A program made the translations under genes and the position numbers. Positions 9,242-17,283 of a stretch of 64,000 bases of DNA are shown piece by piece. Source of the DNA: Aquabacterium sp. (GTDB lineage Bacteria > Pseudomonadota > Gammaproteobacteria > Burkholderiales > Burkholderiaceae_C); NCBI RefSeq assembly GCF_016234775.1, contig NZ_JACRAH010000047.1, positions 1 through 64,000 on the forward strand. The letters run 5' to 3'. Positions within the stretch are counted from its first letter, which is position 1, and every line of letters starts with the position of its first letter. The notes beneath the pieces are model-generated. The model was not told the DNA's origin. It made no database searches and saw only the letters and a list, made by a program, of their open reading frames with translations.

Positions 9242-10015
9242 ATGCCGCACATCTTCTGTATCGCGAACCAAAAGGGCGGGGTGGGCAAGACCACCACCAC
9301 AGTCAACCTGGCAGCGGGCCTGGCCCTGATCGGCCAGCGCGTGCTGATCGTCGATCTGGACCCACAAGGCAACGCCACCATGGGTTCGGGTGTGGACAAG
9401 CGCACCCTGACGCAAACTGTGTATGACGTGCTGCTGGAAGATGCCACCATCGCCGAAGCCCGTGCGCGCAGCCCCAAGGGCGGCTACGACGTGCTGGGCG
9501 CCAACCGCGAACTGGCCGGCGCCGAAATCGAACTGGTGACGCTGGAGCGCCGTGATCGCCGCCTGAAAACCGCGATCGAAACCGCTGCCGCGGATTACGA
9601 CTTCGTGCTCATCGACTGCCCGCCATCGCTGAGCCTGCTCACGCTCAACGGCCTGACCTGCGCCCACGGCGTGATCGTGCCGATGCAGTGCGAGTACTTC
9701 GCGCTGGAAGGCCTCACCGATCTGGTCAACACCGTCAAGCAGGTGCACGCCAATCTGAACCCGGAGCTGCAGTTGATCGGCCTGTTGCGCGTCATGTTCG
9801 ACCCGCGCATCACGCTGCAGCAGCAGGTGAGCGAACAGCTCAAATCGCACTTCGGCGACAAGGTGTTCGATGCCGTGATCCCGCGCAATGTGCGCCTGGC
9901 CGAGGCGCCCAGCTATGGTGTGCCGGGCGTGGTGTTCGATCCGTCCAGCAAGGGTGCGCAGGCCTTCGTGGCGTTTGCCGAAGAGCTGGTCAAGCGGGTC
10001 AGGAAGATGGGCTGA
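9242..10015 (+). CDS. parA: chromosome-partitioning ATPase ParA (Soj)
   Basis: This 257-residue deviant Walker-A ATPase has FCIANQKGGVGKTTTTVNLA at the N-terminus (both signature lysines present), the switch region VDLDPQGNATMGSG, and DFVLIDCPPSLSLLTLN as Walker B. With ParB and parS it moves the newly replicated origin region toward the cell poles. Length and motifs match the chromosomal Soj type without an N-terminal DNA-binding extension. A parS-like site lies just upstream. Its usual partner parB is not adjacent but begins about 5 kb downstream at 15019, after four intervening genes. Confidence 0.95.
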   Translation: MPHIFCIANQKGGVGKTTTTVNLAAGLALIGQRVLIVDLDPQGNATMGSGVDKRTLTQTVYDVLLEDATIAEARARSPKGGYDVLGANRELAGAEIELVTLERRDRRLKTAIETAAADYDFVLIDCPPSLSLLTLNGLTCAHGVIVPMQCEYFALEGLTDLVNTVKQVHANLNPELQLIGLLRVMFDPRITLQQQVSEQLKSHFGDKVFDAVIPRNVRLAEAPSYGVPGVVFDPSSKGAQAFVAFAEELVKRVRKMG

Positions 10016-10097
10016 GTCCGCCGGTTATTCAAGCCATATTTCGCTCAAGTGCGCCATAAACTTTCCGAACAATCAGGAGATTTGTTGGGAGAAAGCA

Positions 10098-10727
10098 ATG
10101 TGGGGATGGTGTGATGCACGAGTGTGCCTGGTGATGCTGGGCGCGGTGTGCACTGGTGTGACATGGGCTCAGATCGGCTGCACGCCTTCGACGCCCTCTC
10201 GTTACGATACATCGACTGGGGTGAAGTCCAGCGCGTGTGGCGTCAACAGCCGGCATCGACTCGGCGCAGACGACGGCACACGTGGCCGCAACTACCAAGG
10301 CGGTAGTTCGTATTACGGTTCGGGTAGCAGTTATCGCTCGTCGAATGGTCGGGCCTCGGAGTTGCTCCCCTATCTCAGCCCGCGCTGTGCAGAGTTGAAC
10401 GATGCCATCCGGACGGCGCCTGCTCGAGGTGTGCATGGTGACCTGTTGTACCAACTGCAAAACGAATACCGCGATAGATGCAGCGATGAGGACGCCATGG
10501 CCCGCAAGCGCTTGTACGAACAGCGATCCGCCGACCGACAGGCGCAAAGCGAAGCCCGCGAGGTGGGCCTGGCGCAAAGGCAATTGAGCGAGCGAGAGCA
10601 GGCGCAATGCGCCGAGTTGCTGCGCATTCTGGCTGGCAGACGCAAACGTCTGGCTGAGTTGACCCCTGGGGAACAGGGCGATTTGCAGCGCTCAGAATCG
10701 GCCTACAACCAGCGCTGCGGTCGATGA
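10098..10727 (+). CDS. secreted Cys-containing protein of unknown function
   Basis: This 209-residue protein has a hydrophobic N-terminal leader (VCLVMLGAVCTGVTWAQ) that looks like a Sec signal peptide. The mature part starts with a Cys-containing, Ser/Gly/Tyr-rich segment (GGSSYYGSGSSYRSS). The C-terminal half, from about 95, is helical, charged and contains a repeated pattern around SPRCAELNDAI, RDRCSDEDA and QAQCAELLRIL, each with one Cys, which suggests a periplasmic disulfide-bearing coiled-coil protein. The start is supported by GGGAGAAAG just upstream. I do not recognise the family. It follows parA by 82 bases. Confidence 0.65.
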   Translation: MWGWCDARVCLVMLGAVCTGVTWAQIGCTPSTPSRYDTSTGVKSSACGVNSRHRLGADDGTRGRNYQGGSSYYGSGSSYRSSNGRASELLPYLSPRCAELNDAIRTAPARGVHGDLLYQLQNEYRDRCSDEDAMARKRLYEQRSADRQAQSEAREVGLAQRQLSEREQAQCAELLRILAGRRKRLAELTPGEQGDLQRSESAYNQRCGR

Positions 10728-10744
10728 GGGCGGGGGCGGCACCT

Positions 10745-12409
10745 TCAGCTGCCTGAGAGGTGCTCTTCCAGGCAACGCAGCAGGGCCATCACGTCCAGCG
10801 GTTTGGTCAGATAGGCCTTGAAGCCATGGGCGCGTGCCGCATGGATGCGGTCGGGCATCGCATCGGCTGACAAGGCCACGCGGGGGATGTCGCGGGTGCG
10901 GTCGTCGGCATCCAGCGCCTGCGCCAGATCCAGCCCGGTCATGTCTCCCAGGTGCATGTCGATCAGCATCAGATCAGGGTGGCTGCGACGCGCCACGTCC
11001 AGTGCACGGGTGCCGTTCATGGCCACCAGCAGCCGCCAGTGCGGGCGCAGCTTGATCACCTGGTGCACCAGCGCCACGTTGACCTCGTTGTCTTCGGCAT
11101 AAAGGATGGTGGCAGGGCGGGCGAACAGGTCGCCATCGGACAAGGGGATCTGGTCTGTGGGCTCGGGTTCGTGATCGGCGGCGGGCAACTGGATGCGCAC
11201 GCAGGTGCCTTCGCCTTCCCGGCTGTGGATCTCGATGTGGCCGGCCATCAGCGACACCAGCTTGTGCACGATCACCAGGCCTATGCCGGTGCCTTCGATG
11301 CCGCTTTGCTCGACGCCCAGGCGGTTGAAAGGTTGAAACAGCTGCGCGCATTGATCGGGGTTCATGCCGATGCCGGTGTCCTGCACCTCGATCAGCACCT
11401 CGCTGCCAGCGCGGCGTGTACGCACCTGCACCAGGCCATGGGCGCGGTTGTACTTGATGGCGTTGCTCAGCAGGTTGACCAGAATCTGGCGCAGGCGCAC
11501 CCGGTCTGCCATGGCATAAACGTGGCAACCCACGCCTTGCGTGTCGATGCGGATCTGGCTGTGGCGGGCTTGTGCGGCCACCATGTTGATGGCGTCGTCG
11601 GCGATCAGGTCGATGTCCTGCGCGGCAATGGTCAAGGGCAGGTCGCCCGCTTCGATGCGAGACAAGTCCAGCACATCGCCCAGCATGGACAGCAGGTGCT
11701 GCCCGGCTTTTTCGATGAGGTTGACACGGCGGCGGTGCTCGTCGCCGAACACGCTGCTGCGGTCCATCTGCAGCAACTGCGCAAAGCCGATGATGGCGTT
11801 GAGCGGGGTGCGCAATTCATGGCTCATGCGTGAGAGGAACTCGCTCTTGGCATGGTTGGCGCGCTCGGCCGTCTGGGCCGTGATCACGGCTTCAGCGTAC
11901 AGCTTCTGCTCGGTCACGTCCTGCACATAGCCGTACCATGCCGTGCTGCCATCCGGACCTTCGCGGGCTGCGATCGATTGCCCGGCCATCCAGCGCAAGC
12001 CTTTCCTGGGCAGGATGGTGCGGTACTCGAAGTGCTGCAACTGGCCTTCTTCATCCGCGACTTCCCGGCTGAGCTGCATGACCAGGGGCAGGTCATCCGG
12101 GTGGATGCGTTCGTAGTGCGCCGACCAGTTCATGCCCGTGGCGTCGGCGTCCAGCTCATACAGCTCGGCAGCGCGTTCGCTGATGTAGTGCAACTGGGCT
12201 TCGCCACCGGGCGGCACGACAACCTTGAACAGCACGCCAGGGATGTGCTGGCTCAGGCCCTTGAGCAGGCCTTCCCGAGCACGCAGGCGCTTTTCCAGCT
12301 GTGCCTGGCGTTGCGTGAGGGCGGTGATTTCCGCCCGAGCACGATCCAGCTCTGCGCACAGGTCGGCGACAGTGTCGGCGGGAGCTGAAGAGTCTGCCGG
12401 ATCGTTCAT
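10745..12409 (-). CDS. cytosolic PAS-containing hybrid histidine kinase with receiver domain
   Basis: This 554-residue kinase has, in order, an N-terminal coiled coil (about 17-50), a PAS domain (about 50-170), HisKA with phospho-accepting His near 197 in SRMSHELRTPLN, an HATPase with N-box NAIKYN, DTGIGM and GTGIGLVIV, and a C-terminal receiver (about 435-550) with Asp in LMLIDMHLGDMTGLD and the KP of LTKPLD. There is no membrane segment, so the input is cytoplasmic, probably a small ligand or redox state sensed by PAS. It is a close structural relative of the kinase at 17284-18915; the receivers share RPHW and SADAMPD blocks. No response regulator lies nearby. It lies between parA and parB. 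Confidence 0.92.
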   Translation of the reverse strand: MNDPADSSAPADTVADLCAELDRARAEITALTQRQAQLEKRLRAREGLLKGLSQHIPGVLFKVVVPPGGEAQLHYISERAAELYELDADATGMNWSAHYERIHPDDLPLVMQLSREVADEEGQLQHFEYRTILPRKGLRWMAGQSIAAREGPDGSTAWYGYVQDVTEQKLYAEAVITAQTAERANHAKSEFLSRMSHELRTPLNAIIGFAQLLQMDRSSVFGDEHRRRVNLIEKAGQHLLSMLGDVLDLSRIEAGDLPLTIAAQDIDLIADDAINMVAAQARHSQIRIDTQGVGCHVYAMADRVRLRQILVNLLSNAIKYNRAHGLVQVRTRRAGSEVLIEVQDTGIGMNPDQCAQLFQPFNRLGVEQSGIEGTGIGLVIVHKLVSLMAGHIEIHSREGEGTCVRIQLPAADHEPEPTDQIPLSDGDLFARPATILYAEDNEVNVALVHQVIKLRPHWRLLVAMNGTRALDVARRSHPDLMLIDMHLGDMTGLDLAQALDADDRTRDIPRVALSADAMPDRIHAARAHGFKAYLTKPLDVMALLRCLEEHLSGS

Positions 12410-12462
12410 TGGGGGAGATATCGGATGACCATGAAGTGACTTGATTCGATTCCTGTCCCATA

Positions 12463-12478
12463 TTCACGTGAAGGGCCA
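12463..12478. promoter_or_regulatory. weak parS-like core between parA and parB
   Basis: The sequence keeps only the central ten bases TTCACGTGAA of the 16-base parS palindrome. This short match could arise by chance, but it lies in the parAB interval. I regard it as a doubtful, degenerate site. Confidence 0.25.
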
Positions 12479-12488
12479 CTTGCTTGCG
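12473..12488 (+). promoter_or_regulatory. candidate sigma-54 promoter of the PEP-CTERM gene at 12563
   Basis: GGGCCACTTGCTTGC has GG and GC dinucleotides with the exact 10-base separation of a -24/-12 promoter and a good TTGC -12 element. The -24 box is only a partial match (GGGC for TGGC). PEP-CTERM genes in related bacteria can be sigma-54 dependent through the PrsK/PrsR pair, so the position about 76 bases upstream of the ATG is plausible. Confidence 0.35.
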
Positions 12489-12562
12489 GGGTGGTCGTGC
12501 GGAGAGGACTTTGTTAACTTGTGCCAGCGTGAATTTCTCACATTTCTTCGAAGGACCATCTC

Positions 12563-13720
12563 ATGTCGACCCGCGCTGGCTTGCTCGCTCTTCACCCCCT
12601 GGCGGCTGCCGTTGGCATCGGCTTGTTCATGCTGGGCCAGGCTCATGCCGCCACCGAAGTGCGCGCCACGGCGTCCTACAGCCTGGGTGGATCGGCCGCG
12701 ACGGTGCTGGATTCTGGCGTGTCCACCAATGCCGTGGACGTGCTGACTTTTCCCTATGACTACAACGGCAACTCGGCAGGTATCCACACCTACGGCAGTC
12801 CCAGCGGTGATTTTGGCAGCCGGTCTTCCGGTTCTGGCACGTATGACGTGACCGGCCTGTTCACGCTGACGCAGTCCATCACCAACACCTCGGCCGTTGC
12901 ACAACGCGCCACCTTCAACTTCTACATCACGCCGGGTCTGCTGCAAAACGACATCCGTTCGGATCTCAGCAGCAACGGCTACTACGTGGCGGCTGGCATC
13001 AATTTCAACATTCTGCGCAATGGCGCATCCGTGTGGAACAGCCAGGCTTCGCTGCGTACCGATGCCAGCGGCACGTCCTACAGCCACAGCGGCGCGGACA
13101 TCCTGATCCAGTCTGATGCCACCACCTATACGATCGCCGGCGGCGCCTATTCGGTGGACCTGGGTGTGATCAACGCAGGTCAATCCATCAACCTGCAGTA
13201 CTCGCTGAGCACTTATGCCAACGGCAATGCGCCTGGTGCCGGTTATTTCACGGTGCCCGAGCACACGGTGAACGTGCCCGAACAGACCATCTTCCATCCC
13301 GAGCACTCGTACGAGCAATGGGTGTCTGACGGCTACGGCGGGTATGGTGGTTATGGCGGCTACGGTGGCTATGGCGAGTGTGGCTATGAGTGCGGCTACG
13401 GCGGCAATGGCCACTGGGAAACCGTGACGGTCCCGGCCTACACGGAGGTGATTCCTGCCCATACGGTGACCACGCCTGCCTATACGAGCTATGGCCAGAG
13501 CAGCGGCTCGCACGCGAGCTCCGGCGATCCCTTCGACGTCGATTGGGACGGCGCGCCGAGATCGGTCTATGACGTGACCGGCAATTTCGCCAAGCCACCT
13601 GCCAGTCCTTTTGAGGTGACCATGGCCCCTGTGCCCGAGCCTGAGGCCTATGCCATGGTAGTGGGTGGCCTGGCCGTGGTGGGCGCCCTGGCGCGCCGTC
13701 GCCGCAAGCCTCAGGCCTGA
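12563..13720 (+). CDS. PEP-CTERM sorting-domain protein with Gly-Tyr repeats
   Basis: This 385-residue exported protein has an N-terminal signal peptide ending near AHA and a C-terminal PEP-CTERM tail: VPEPEAYAMVVGGL, a hydrophobic stretch, then RRRRK. Exosortase cleaves such tails and releases the protein to the surface or to exopolysaccharide. The body has a beta-rich domain (about 25-230), then an unusual region with PEHTVNVPEQTIFHPEH-type repeats, a run of GYGG units (about 257-275) and PAYTEVIPAHTVTTPAY repeats. The Gly-Tyr and Pro repeats may form flexible, adhesive or cross-linkable segments. AAGGA precedes the ATG. The exosortase is not in this window. Confidence 0.9.
   Translation: MSTRAGLLALHPLAAAVGIGLFMLGQAHAATEVRATASYSLGGSAATVLDSGVSTNAVDVLTFPYDYNGNSAGIHTYGSPSGDFGSRSSGSGTYDVTGLFTLTQSITNTSAVAQRATFNFYITPGLLQNDIRSDLSSNGYYVAAGINFNILRNGASVWNSQASLRTDASGTSYSHSGADILIQSDATTYTIAGGAYSVDLGVINAGQSINLQYSLSTYANGNAPGAGYFTVPEHTVNVPEQTIFHPEHSYEQWVSDGYGGYGGYGGYGGYGECGYECGYGGNGHWETVTVPAYTEVIPAHTVTTPAYTSYGQSSGSHASSGDPFDVDWDGAPRSVYDVTGNFAKPPASPFEVTMAPVPEPEAYAMVVGGLAVVGALARRRRKPQA
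13330..13380 (+). repeat. GGYGGY-type tandem coding repeat
   Basis: Five or so 9-base units of the GGCTACGGC/GGTTATGGC type encode consecutive GYG blocks in the PEP-CTERM protein. Synonymous differences between units suggest selection for the protein repeat, not recent expansion. Confidence 0.7.
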
Positions 13721-13724
13721 TCAC

Positions 13725-14939
13725 TCAGGCCGGTATCAGTGACTCGAAGGCGTCCACCAGTTCGGTGGTTTGCCCTTCGTGCGTGAAGCCCTGATAGCGC
13801 TGAGCCAGCGCTTGCGCAGCCTGCCGGTGAGCAGGCTGTTGCAGCATCTGCTTGAGCAAGGCCTGGTAGTCGGTCGGGCGAGGGCGTGCGGCCACATTGA
13901 TGCCCGCACCAGCCTGCTCGACCCGCACGGCCATCAGGAACTGCTCGGCCTGCGTGGGCAGCATCAGCACGGGCACTCCCGCCAAAATGGCCTGCGCCAG
14001 CGTGGCTTCGCCCGCATGGCAGATGGCCAGTTGCGACTGCGGCAAAGCCTGCCCCAGATGCACGGGGCCCTTGGCATATCGAATGCGCGGCGAGCGCAAG
14101 GGCTCGGGCATGCCGGCTGCCACTTCCGGCAAATAGCACAGTGTGCGGCAGCCCATTTGATCCAGCGCCTGCAGCAAGGCCAGGTGATCCGGGTGGGTGC
14201 TGCGGATGTAGGCGAACACGGCCGGGCCATTACCCTCAGGCCATTGCGGCGCCAGACCACCTGATGGCAGGAAGGTGGGCCCCATATAGCGTTGGCCTGC
14301 GGGCAGGGCGCCACGGCCATAGTGGTCCAGCTCGGGCCAGGTGCAAAGCAGGGGCCGGTTGCCACGGAAGATGTCGGCCAGCTTGTTCAAGGCCGGCGCC
14401 TGATAGCTGTGCAGCACCTCGTTGACCGTGCCCAGTACCTGTTGATCGTAGTGTTCGACGCGGCCCGCGGCGATGGGCTCCCAGGTGCGAAACGGGGGCA
14501 GGGGGCTGGCATCAGGTGGCACGTAGAAACCGATGCCCACCGAGGCCACGGGGATGCCCAGCGTGCGTGCTGCGATGGTGGCCGTGGGGGCGTAATCGGC
14601 CACGATCACATCAGGCTGGCACATGTTCATCACGCCGCGCCAGCCTTCCACCAGCCCGGTCAGGGAGCTGGCCTTGAGGTAGCCGTTGGCCATCACGATT
14701 TCGCTCAGGCTGATCACCGGGTTGGGCACGCCCACGGTTTGATGCAGCCAGATGGGGGCTTGCAGGATGCGGGCACCTTGCGCATTCAGATCGCCCAACA
14801 AGGCGCGTGTGTGCACGATGTCGCGCAGCATCAGATCGACCTGATGGCCACGGCGCATCAATTCCTGCGCCAAGGGTTTGAAGCGCCCGGCGTGGCCCAG
14901 GCCACCGCCGAATTCCCAGCACAACAGAAAGCGGGCCAT
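13725..14939 (-). CDS. GT1-type glycosyltransferase (UDP-glucuronosyl/MGT-like)
   Basis: This protein of about 404 residues begins MARFLLCWEFGGGLGHAGR, the N-terminal glycine-rich loop of two-domain GT-B glycosyltransferases. The C-terminal half has the donor-binding pattern CHAGEATLAQAILAGVPVLMLPTQAEQ, equivalent to the HGG..T/S..E..GVP.....Q motif of the UDP-glycosyltransferase family. It should move a sugar from a nucleotide donor to a small lipophilic or polysaccharide acceptor; the substrate is unknown. The start at 14939 is chosen because the resemblance begins there, although the frame stays open upstream. It is divergent from parB, with 79 bases between the starts. Confidence 0.85.
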   Translation of the reverse strand: MARFLLCWEFGGGLGHAGRFKPLAQELMRRGHQVDLMLRDIVHTRALLGDLNAQGARILQAPIWLHQTVGVPNPVISLSEIVMANGYLKASSLTGLVEGWRGVMNMCQPDVIVADYAPTATIAARTLGIPVASVGIGFYVPPDASPLPPFRTWEPIAAGRVEHYDQQVLGTVNEVLHSYQAPALNKLADIFRGNRPLLCTWPELDHYGRGALPAGQRYMGPTFLPSGGLAPQWPEGNGPAVFAYIRSTHPDHLALLQALDQMGCRTLCYLPEVAAGMPEPLRSPRIRYAKGPVHLGQALPQSQLAICHAGEATLAQAILAGVPVLMLPTQAEQFLMAVRVEQAGAGINVAARPRPTDYQALLKQMLQQPAHRQAAQALAQRYQGFTHEGQTTELVDAFESLIPA

Positions 14940-15018
14940 GTCTGCTTCGATCCCTTGTGAATCAGTCAATGTGAGCCTGCATTGTAGAAACACGCGCAAA
15001 CAGCGGACAATCGCGCCC

Positions 15019-15918
15019 ATGGTCACGAAAAAATCCAAAGGCCTGGGCATGGGCCTGGAGGCCTTGCTCGGCCCCAAAGTCAGCGATCAACCCAAGGCCT
15101 CGCCTGATGGCGCGCCCTCCGTATTGCGCCTCGATCTGATGCAGGCAGGCAAGTACCAGCCGCGCACGCGCATGGATGAAGGCTCGCTCTACGAGCTGGC
15201 CGAAAGCATCAAGGCGCAGGGCATCATGCAGCCCATCCTGGTGCGCCCCATCGGTGGTGGCCGCTACGAAATCATCGCCGGTGAACGCCGCTCGCGTGCC
15301 GCCAAGCTGGCTGGCCTGACGGAAGTGCCGGTGCTGGTCAAGGACGTGCCGGACGAAGCCGCGGCCGCGATGGCCCTGATCGAGAACATCCAGCGCGAAG
15401 ACCTCAACCCGCTGGAAGAAGCACAAGGCCTGCAGCGCCTGACCAGCGAGTTCGGCCTCACGCACGAACAGGCAGCCCAGGCCGTGGGCCGCTCGCGCAG
15501 CGCCGCCTCCAACCTGCTGCGCCTGCTGAACCTGGCCGAGCCCGTGCAGGGCATGCTGATGGCCGGTGACATCGACATGGGGCATGCCCGTGCGTTGCTG
15601 CCGCTGGACAAGGCCGTGCAGATCACCACGGCCCACGAGATCGCCGCCAGGAAGCTCAACGTGCGCGAAGCCGAAAAGCTCGTGGCCAAGGTGCAGGGCG
15701 CCGGCCGCCAGACGCCGCTGCTGCGCGTGAAGTCCGAGAAGTCGCGCGATGTGGTGCGCCTGGAAGAGGAGCTGTCCGACATCCTGACCGCGCAGGTCGA
15801 GATCGTCGTCAAGCGCAAGACCAAGCGTGGCGAGCAAGGCGAGATCACCATCCAGTTCGGCAGCCTCGACGAGCTCAATGGCCTGATCGACAAATTGCGC
15901 GGCGGCGCGGCCGAATAA
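15019..15918 (+). CDS. parB: chromosome-partitioning CTPase/DNA-binding protein ParB
   Basis: This 299-residue ParB begins MVTKKSKGLGMGLEALLG, the N-terminal segment that stimulates ParA. The ParB/Sulfiredoxin CTPase domain follows with KYQPRT, ELAESIKAQGIMQPILVRP and the GERRSRAAKLAG (GERRxRA) box. The helix-turn-helix is LTHEQAAQAVGRSRSAASNLLRLL, then the MGHARALLPL block, and a C-terminal dimerisation domain ends it. It loads on the parS sites in mnmG and rsmG and bridges to the SMC and ParA systems. It is detached from parA by four genes. The methyltransferase gene lies 40 bases downstream. Confidence 0.95.
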   Translation: MVTKKSKGLGMGLEALLGPKVSDQPKASPDGAPSVLRLDLMQAGKYQPRTRMDEGSLYELAESIKAQGIMQPILVRPIGGGRYEIIAGERRSRAAKLAGLTEVPVLVKDVPDEAAAAMALIENIQREDLNPLEEAQGLQRLTSEFGLTHEQAAQAVGRSRSAASNLLRLLNLAEPVQGMLMAGDIDMGHARALLPLDKAVQITTAHEIAARKLNVREAEKLVAKVQGAGRQTPLLRVKSEKSRDVVRLEEELSDILTAQVEIVVKRKTKRGEQGEITIQFGSLDELNGLIDKLRGGAAE

Positions 15919-15958
15919 GCCCCTCGCAACCCAACGCACACACGGAGCGCCCACAGGC

Positions 15959-16723
15959 ATGCGTACATGGCCTCTGCCGGCCTTGCTGACCTGGGCCCTG
16001 GCCTGGGCCCTGGCGCTGGCCTTGCGGGCCGCACAGGCCCCGCTATGGGCCTCGTTGATGCTGCCCACGGCCTTGGGTGTGTGTGCCACCTGGTTGCCCT
16101 TTGTGGCGTCCACCACCTGGCGGCGTGTGTTCGTGGCTGCGGGCTTTCCCATGAGCGTGATGGCGCTGGGGCAGGGCGCAGGCTTGCCGGGCTGGCTCTG
16201 GCTGGCGCCGCTGGCCTTGCTGCTGCTGGCCTACCCGGTGCACGCCTGGCGTGATGCGCCGGTGTTCCCTACGCCGCGTGGTGCCCTGGAGGACCTGCCT
16301 GCGCATGCGCCCCTGGCTGCCAGCGCTGCGGCTGACCACGCCGCGCCCAGGATCCTGGACGCCGGCTGCGGCATGGGCGATGCCCTGGTCGAACTGCACA
16401 AAGCCTATCCGCAAGCCCGCATCGAAGGCATCGAGTGGAGCTGGTTGTGGCGCATCGTGGCCGCGCTGCGTTGCCCCTGGGCCACCGTGCGCCAGGGCGA
16501 CATGTGGGCCCAAAGCTGGGCTGATTTTGAGCTGGTTTACCTGTTCCAGCGGCCCGAGACCATGCCCCGCGCCATGGCCAAGGCCCGTGCCGAGATGCGC
16601 CCCGGGTGCTGGTTGGTGAGCCTGGAGTTCGAGGCCGTGGACGAGCGCGGCATCGCCTGGAAGCCGCATGCGCGCTTGAGTTTGCAGGGCTCACGCCCGA
16701 TATGGGTGTATCGCATCGGCTGA
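15959..16723 (+). CDS. membrane-anchored class I SAM-dependent methyltransferase
   Basis: The first 90 residues of this 254-residue protein form about three hydrophobic helices. The C-terminal part is a Rossmann methyltransferase: ILDAGCGMGDALVELHKAYP is motif I and IEGIEWSWLWR places the acidic residue at the end of strand 2. Then come RQGDMW, and FELVYLFQRPETM as motif IV. The acceptor is unknown. The ATG is 40 bases after parB on the same strand, so co-transcription is likely. Similar genes occur near parB in Burkholderiales as far as I recall. Confidence 0.8.
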   Translation: MRTWPLPALLTWALAWALALALRAAQAPLWASLMLPTALGVCATWLPFVASTTWRRVFVAAGFPMSVMALGQGAGLPGWLWLAPLALLLLAYPVHAWRDAPVFPTPRGALEDLPAHAPLAASAAADHAAPRILDAGCGMGDALVELHKAYPQARIEGIEWSWLWRIVAALRCPWATVRQGDMWAQSWADFELVYLFQRPETMPRAMAKARAEMRPGCWLVSLEFEAVDERGIAWKPHARLSLQGSRPIWVYRIG

Positions 16724-16776
16724 CGCGATCGGGTTTACCCGTCTACACTGTCCACCATTGAGTGAAAGCCCCTGTA

Positions 16777-17259
16777 ATGACGTTTACGCCTGACGATTTC
16801 CGCGCCGCCTTGGGGCAATTTGCCACGGGGGTCACGATCGTCACCGCACGCGATGTCGAGGGCAACCTGGTTGGCCTGACGGCGAACTCCTTCAACTCGG
16901 TGTCGCTGTCCCCCCCCTTGGTGCTGTGGAGCCTGTCGCGGCATTCCACGTCCATGCCGGGCTTTCTGTCAGCCGGGCACTACGCCATCAACGTGCTGGC
17001 CGCCGATCAGCGCCTGCTGGCCGAACGTTTTGCCAAGAAAGGCATTGACCGTTTTGAAGGCACGCCCTGGCGGCCAGGCCTGACCGGCGCCCCCGTGATC
17101 GACGGTGCCGTGGCCGTCTTCGAGTGCACGCACCGCAGCCAGTACGACGAAGGTGATCACGTCATCTTTGTGGGCGAGGTCCAGCATTGCCGCCGCCGCG
17201 TGGGGGCAGGGCCGCTGGTGTTCCACGGGGGGCGCTTCTTCACCGACCTGCCGATCTGA
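16777..17259 (+). CDS. flavin reductase family protein
   Basis: This protein of about 160 residues matches the flavin reductase-like FMN-binding split-barrel: FRAALGQFATGVTIVTARD at the N-terminus, GLTANSFNSVSLSPPLVLW (the conserved TxNSF..VSL.PPL block), and GHYAINVLAADQ with FEGTPW later. It ends in the HVIFVGEV...GPLVFHGGRF segment. Members use NAD(P)H to supply reduced FMN or FAD to a partner monooxygenase; the partner is not in the window. The ATG at 16777 is chosen; an in-frame GTG five codons earlier (16762) is the alternative. Confidence 0.88.
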   Translation: MTFTPDDFRAALGQFATGVTIVTARDVEGNLVGLTANSFNSVSLSPPLVLWSLSRHSTSMPGFLSAGHYAINVLAADQRLLAERFAKKGIDRFEGTPWRPGLTGAPVIDGAVAVFECTHRSQYDEGDHVIFVGEVQHCRRRVGAGPLVFHGGRFFTDLPI

Positions 17260-17283
17260 TGGTGCGCCTGGCGCAAGCCGGGC

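Noticed and set aside
13330..13380. Short regular repeat that might be a CRISPR array
   Set aside because: Units are 9 bp, without spacers, and lie in frame in a coding region; it encodes GYG repeats.
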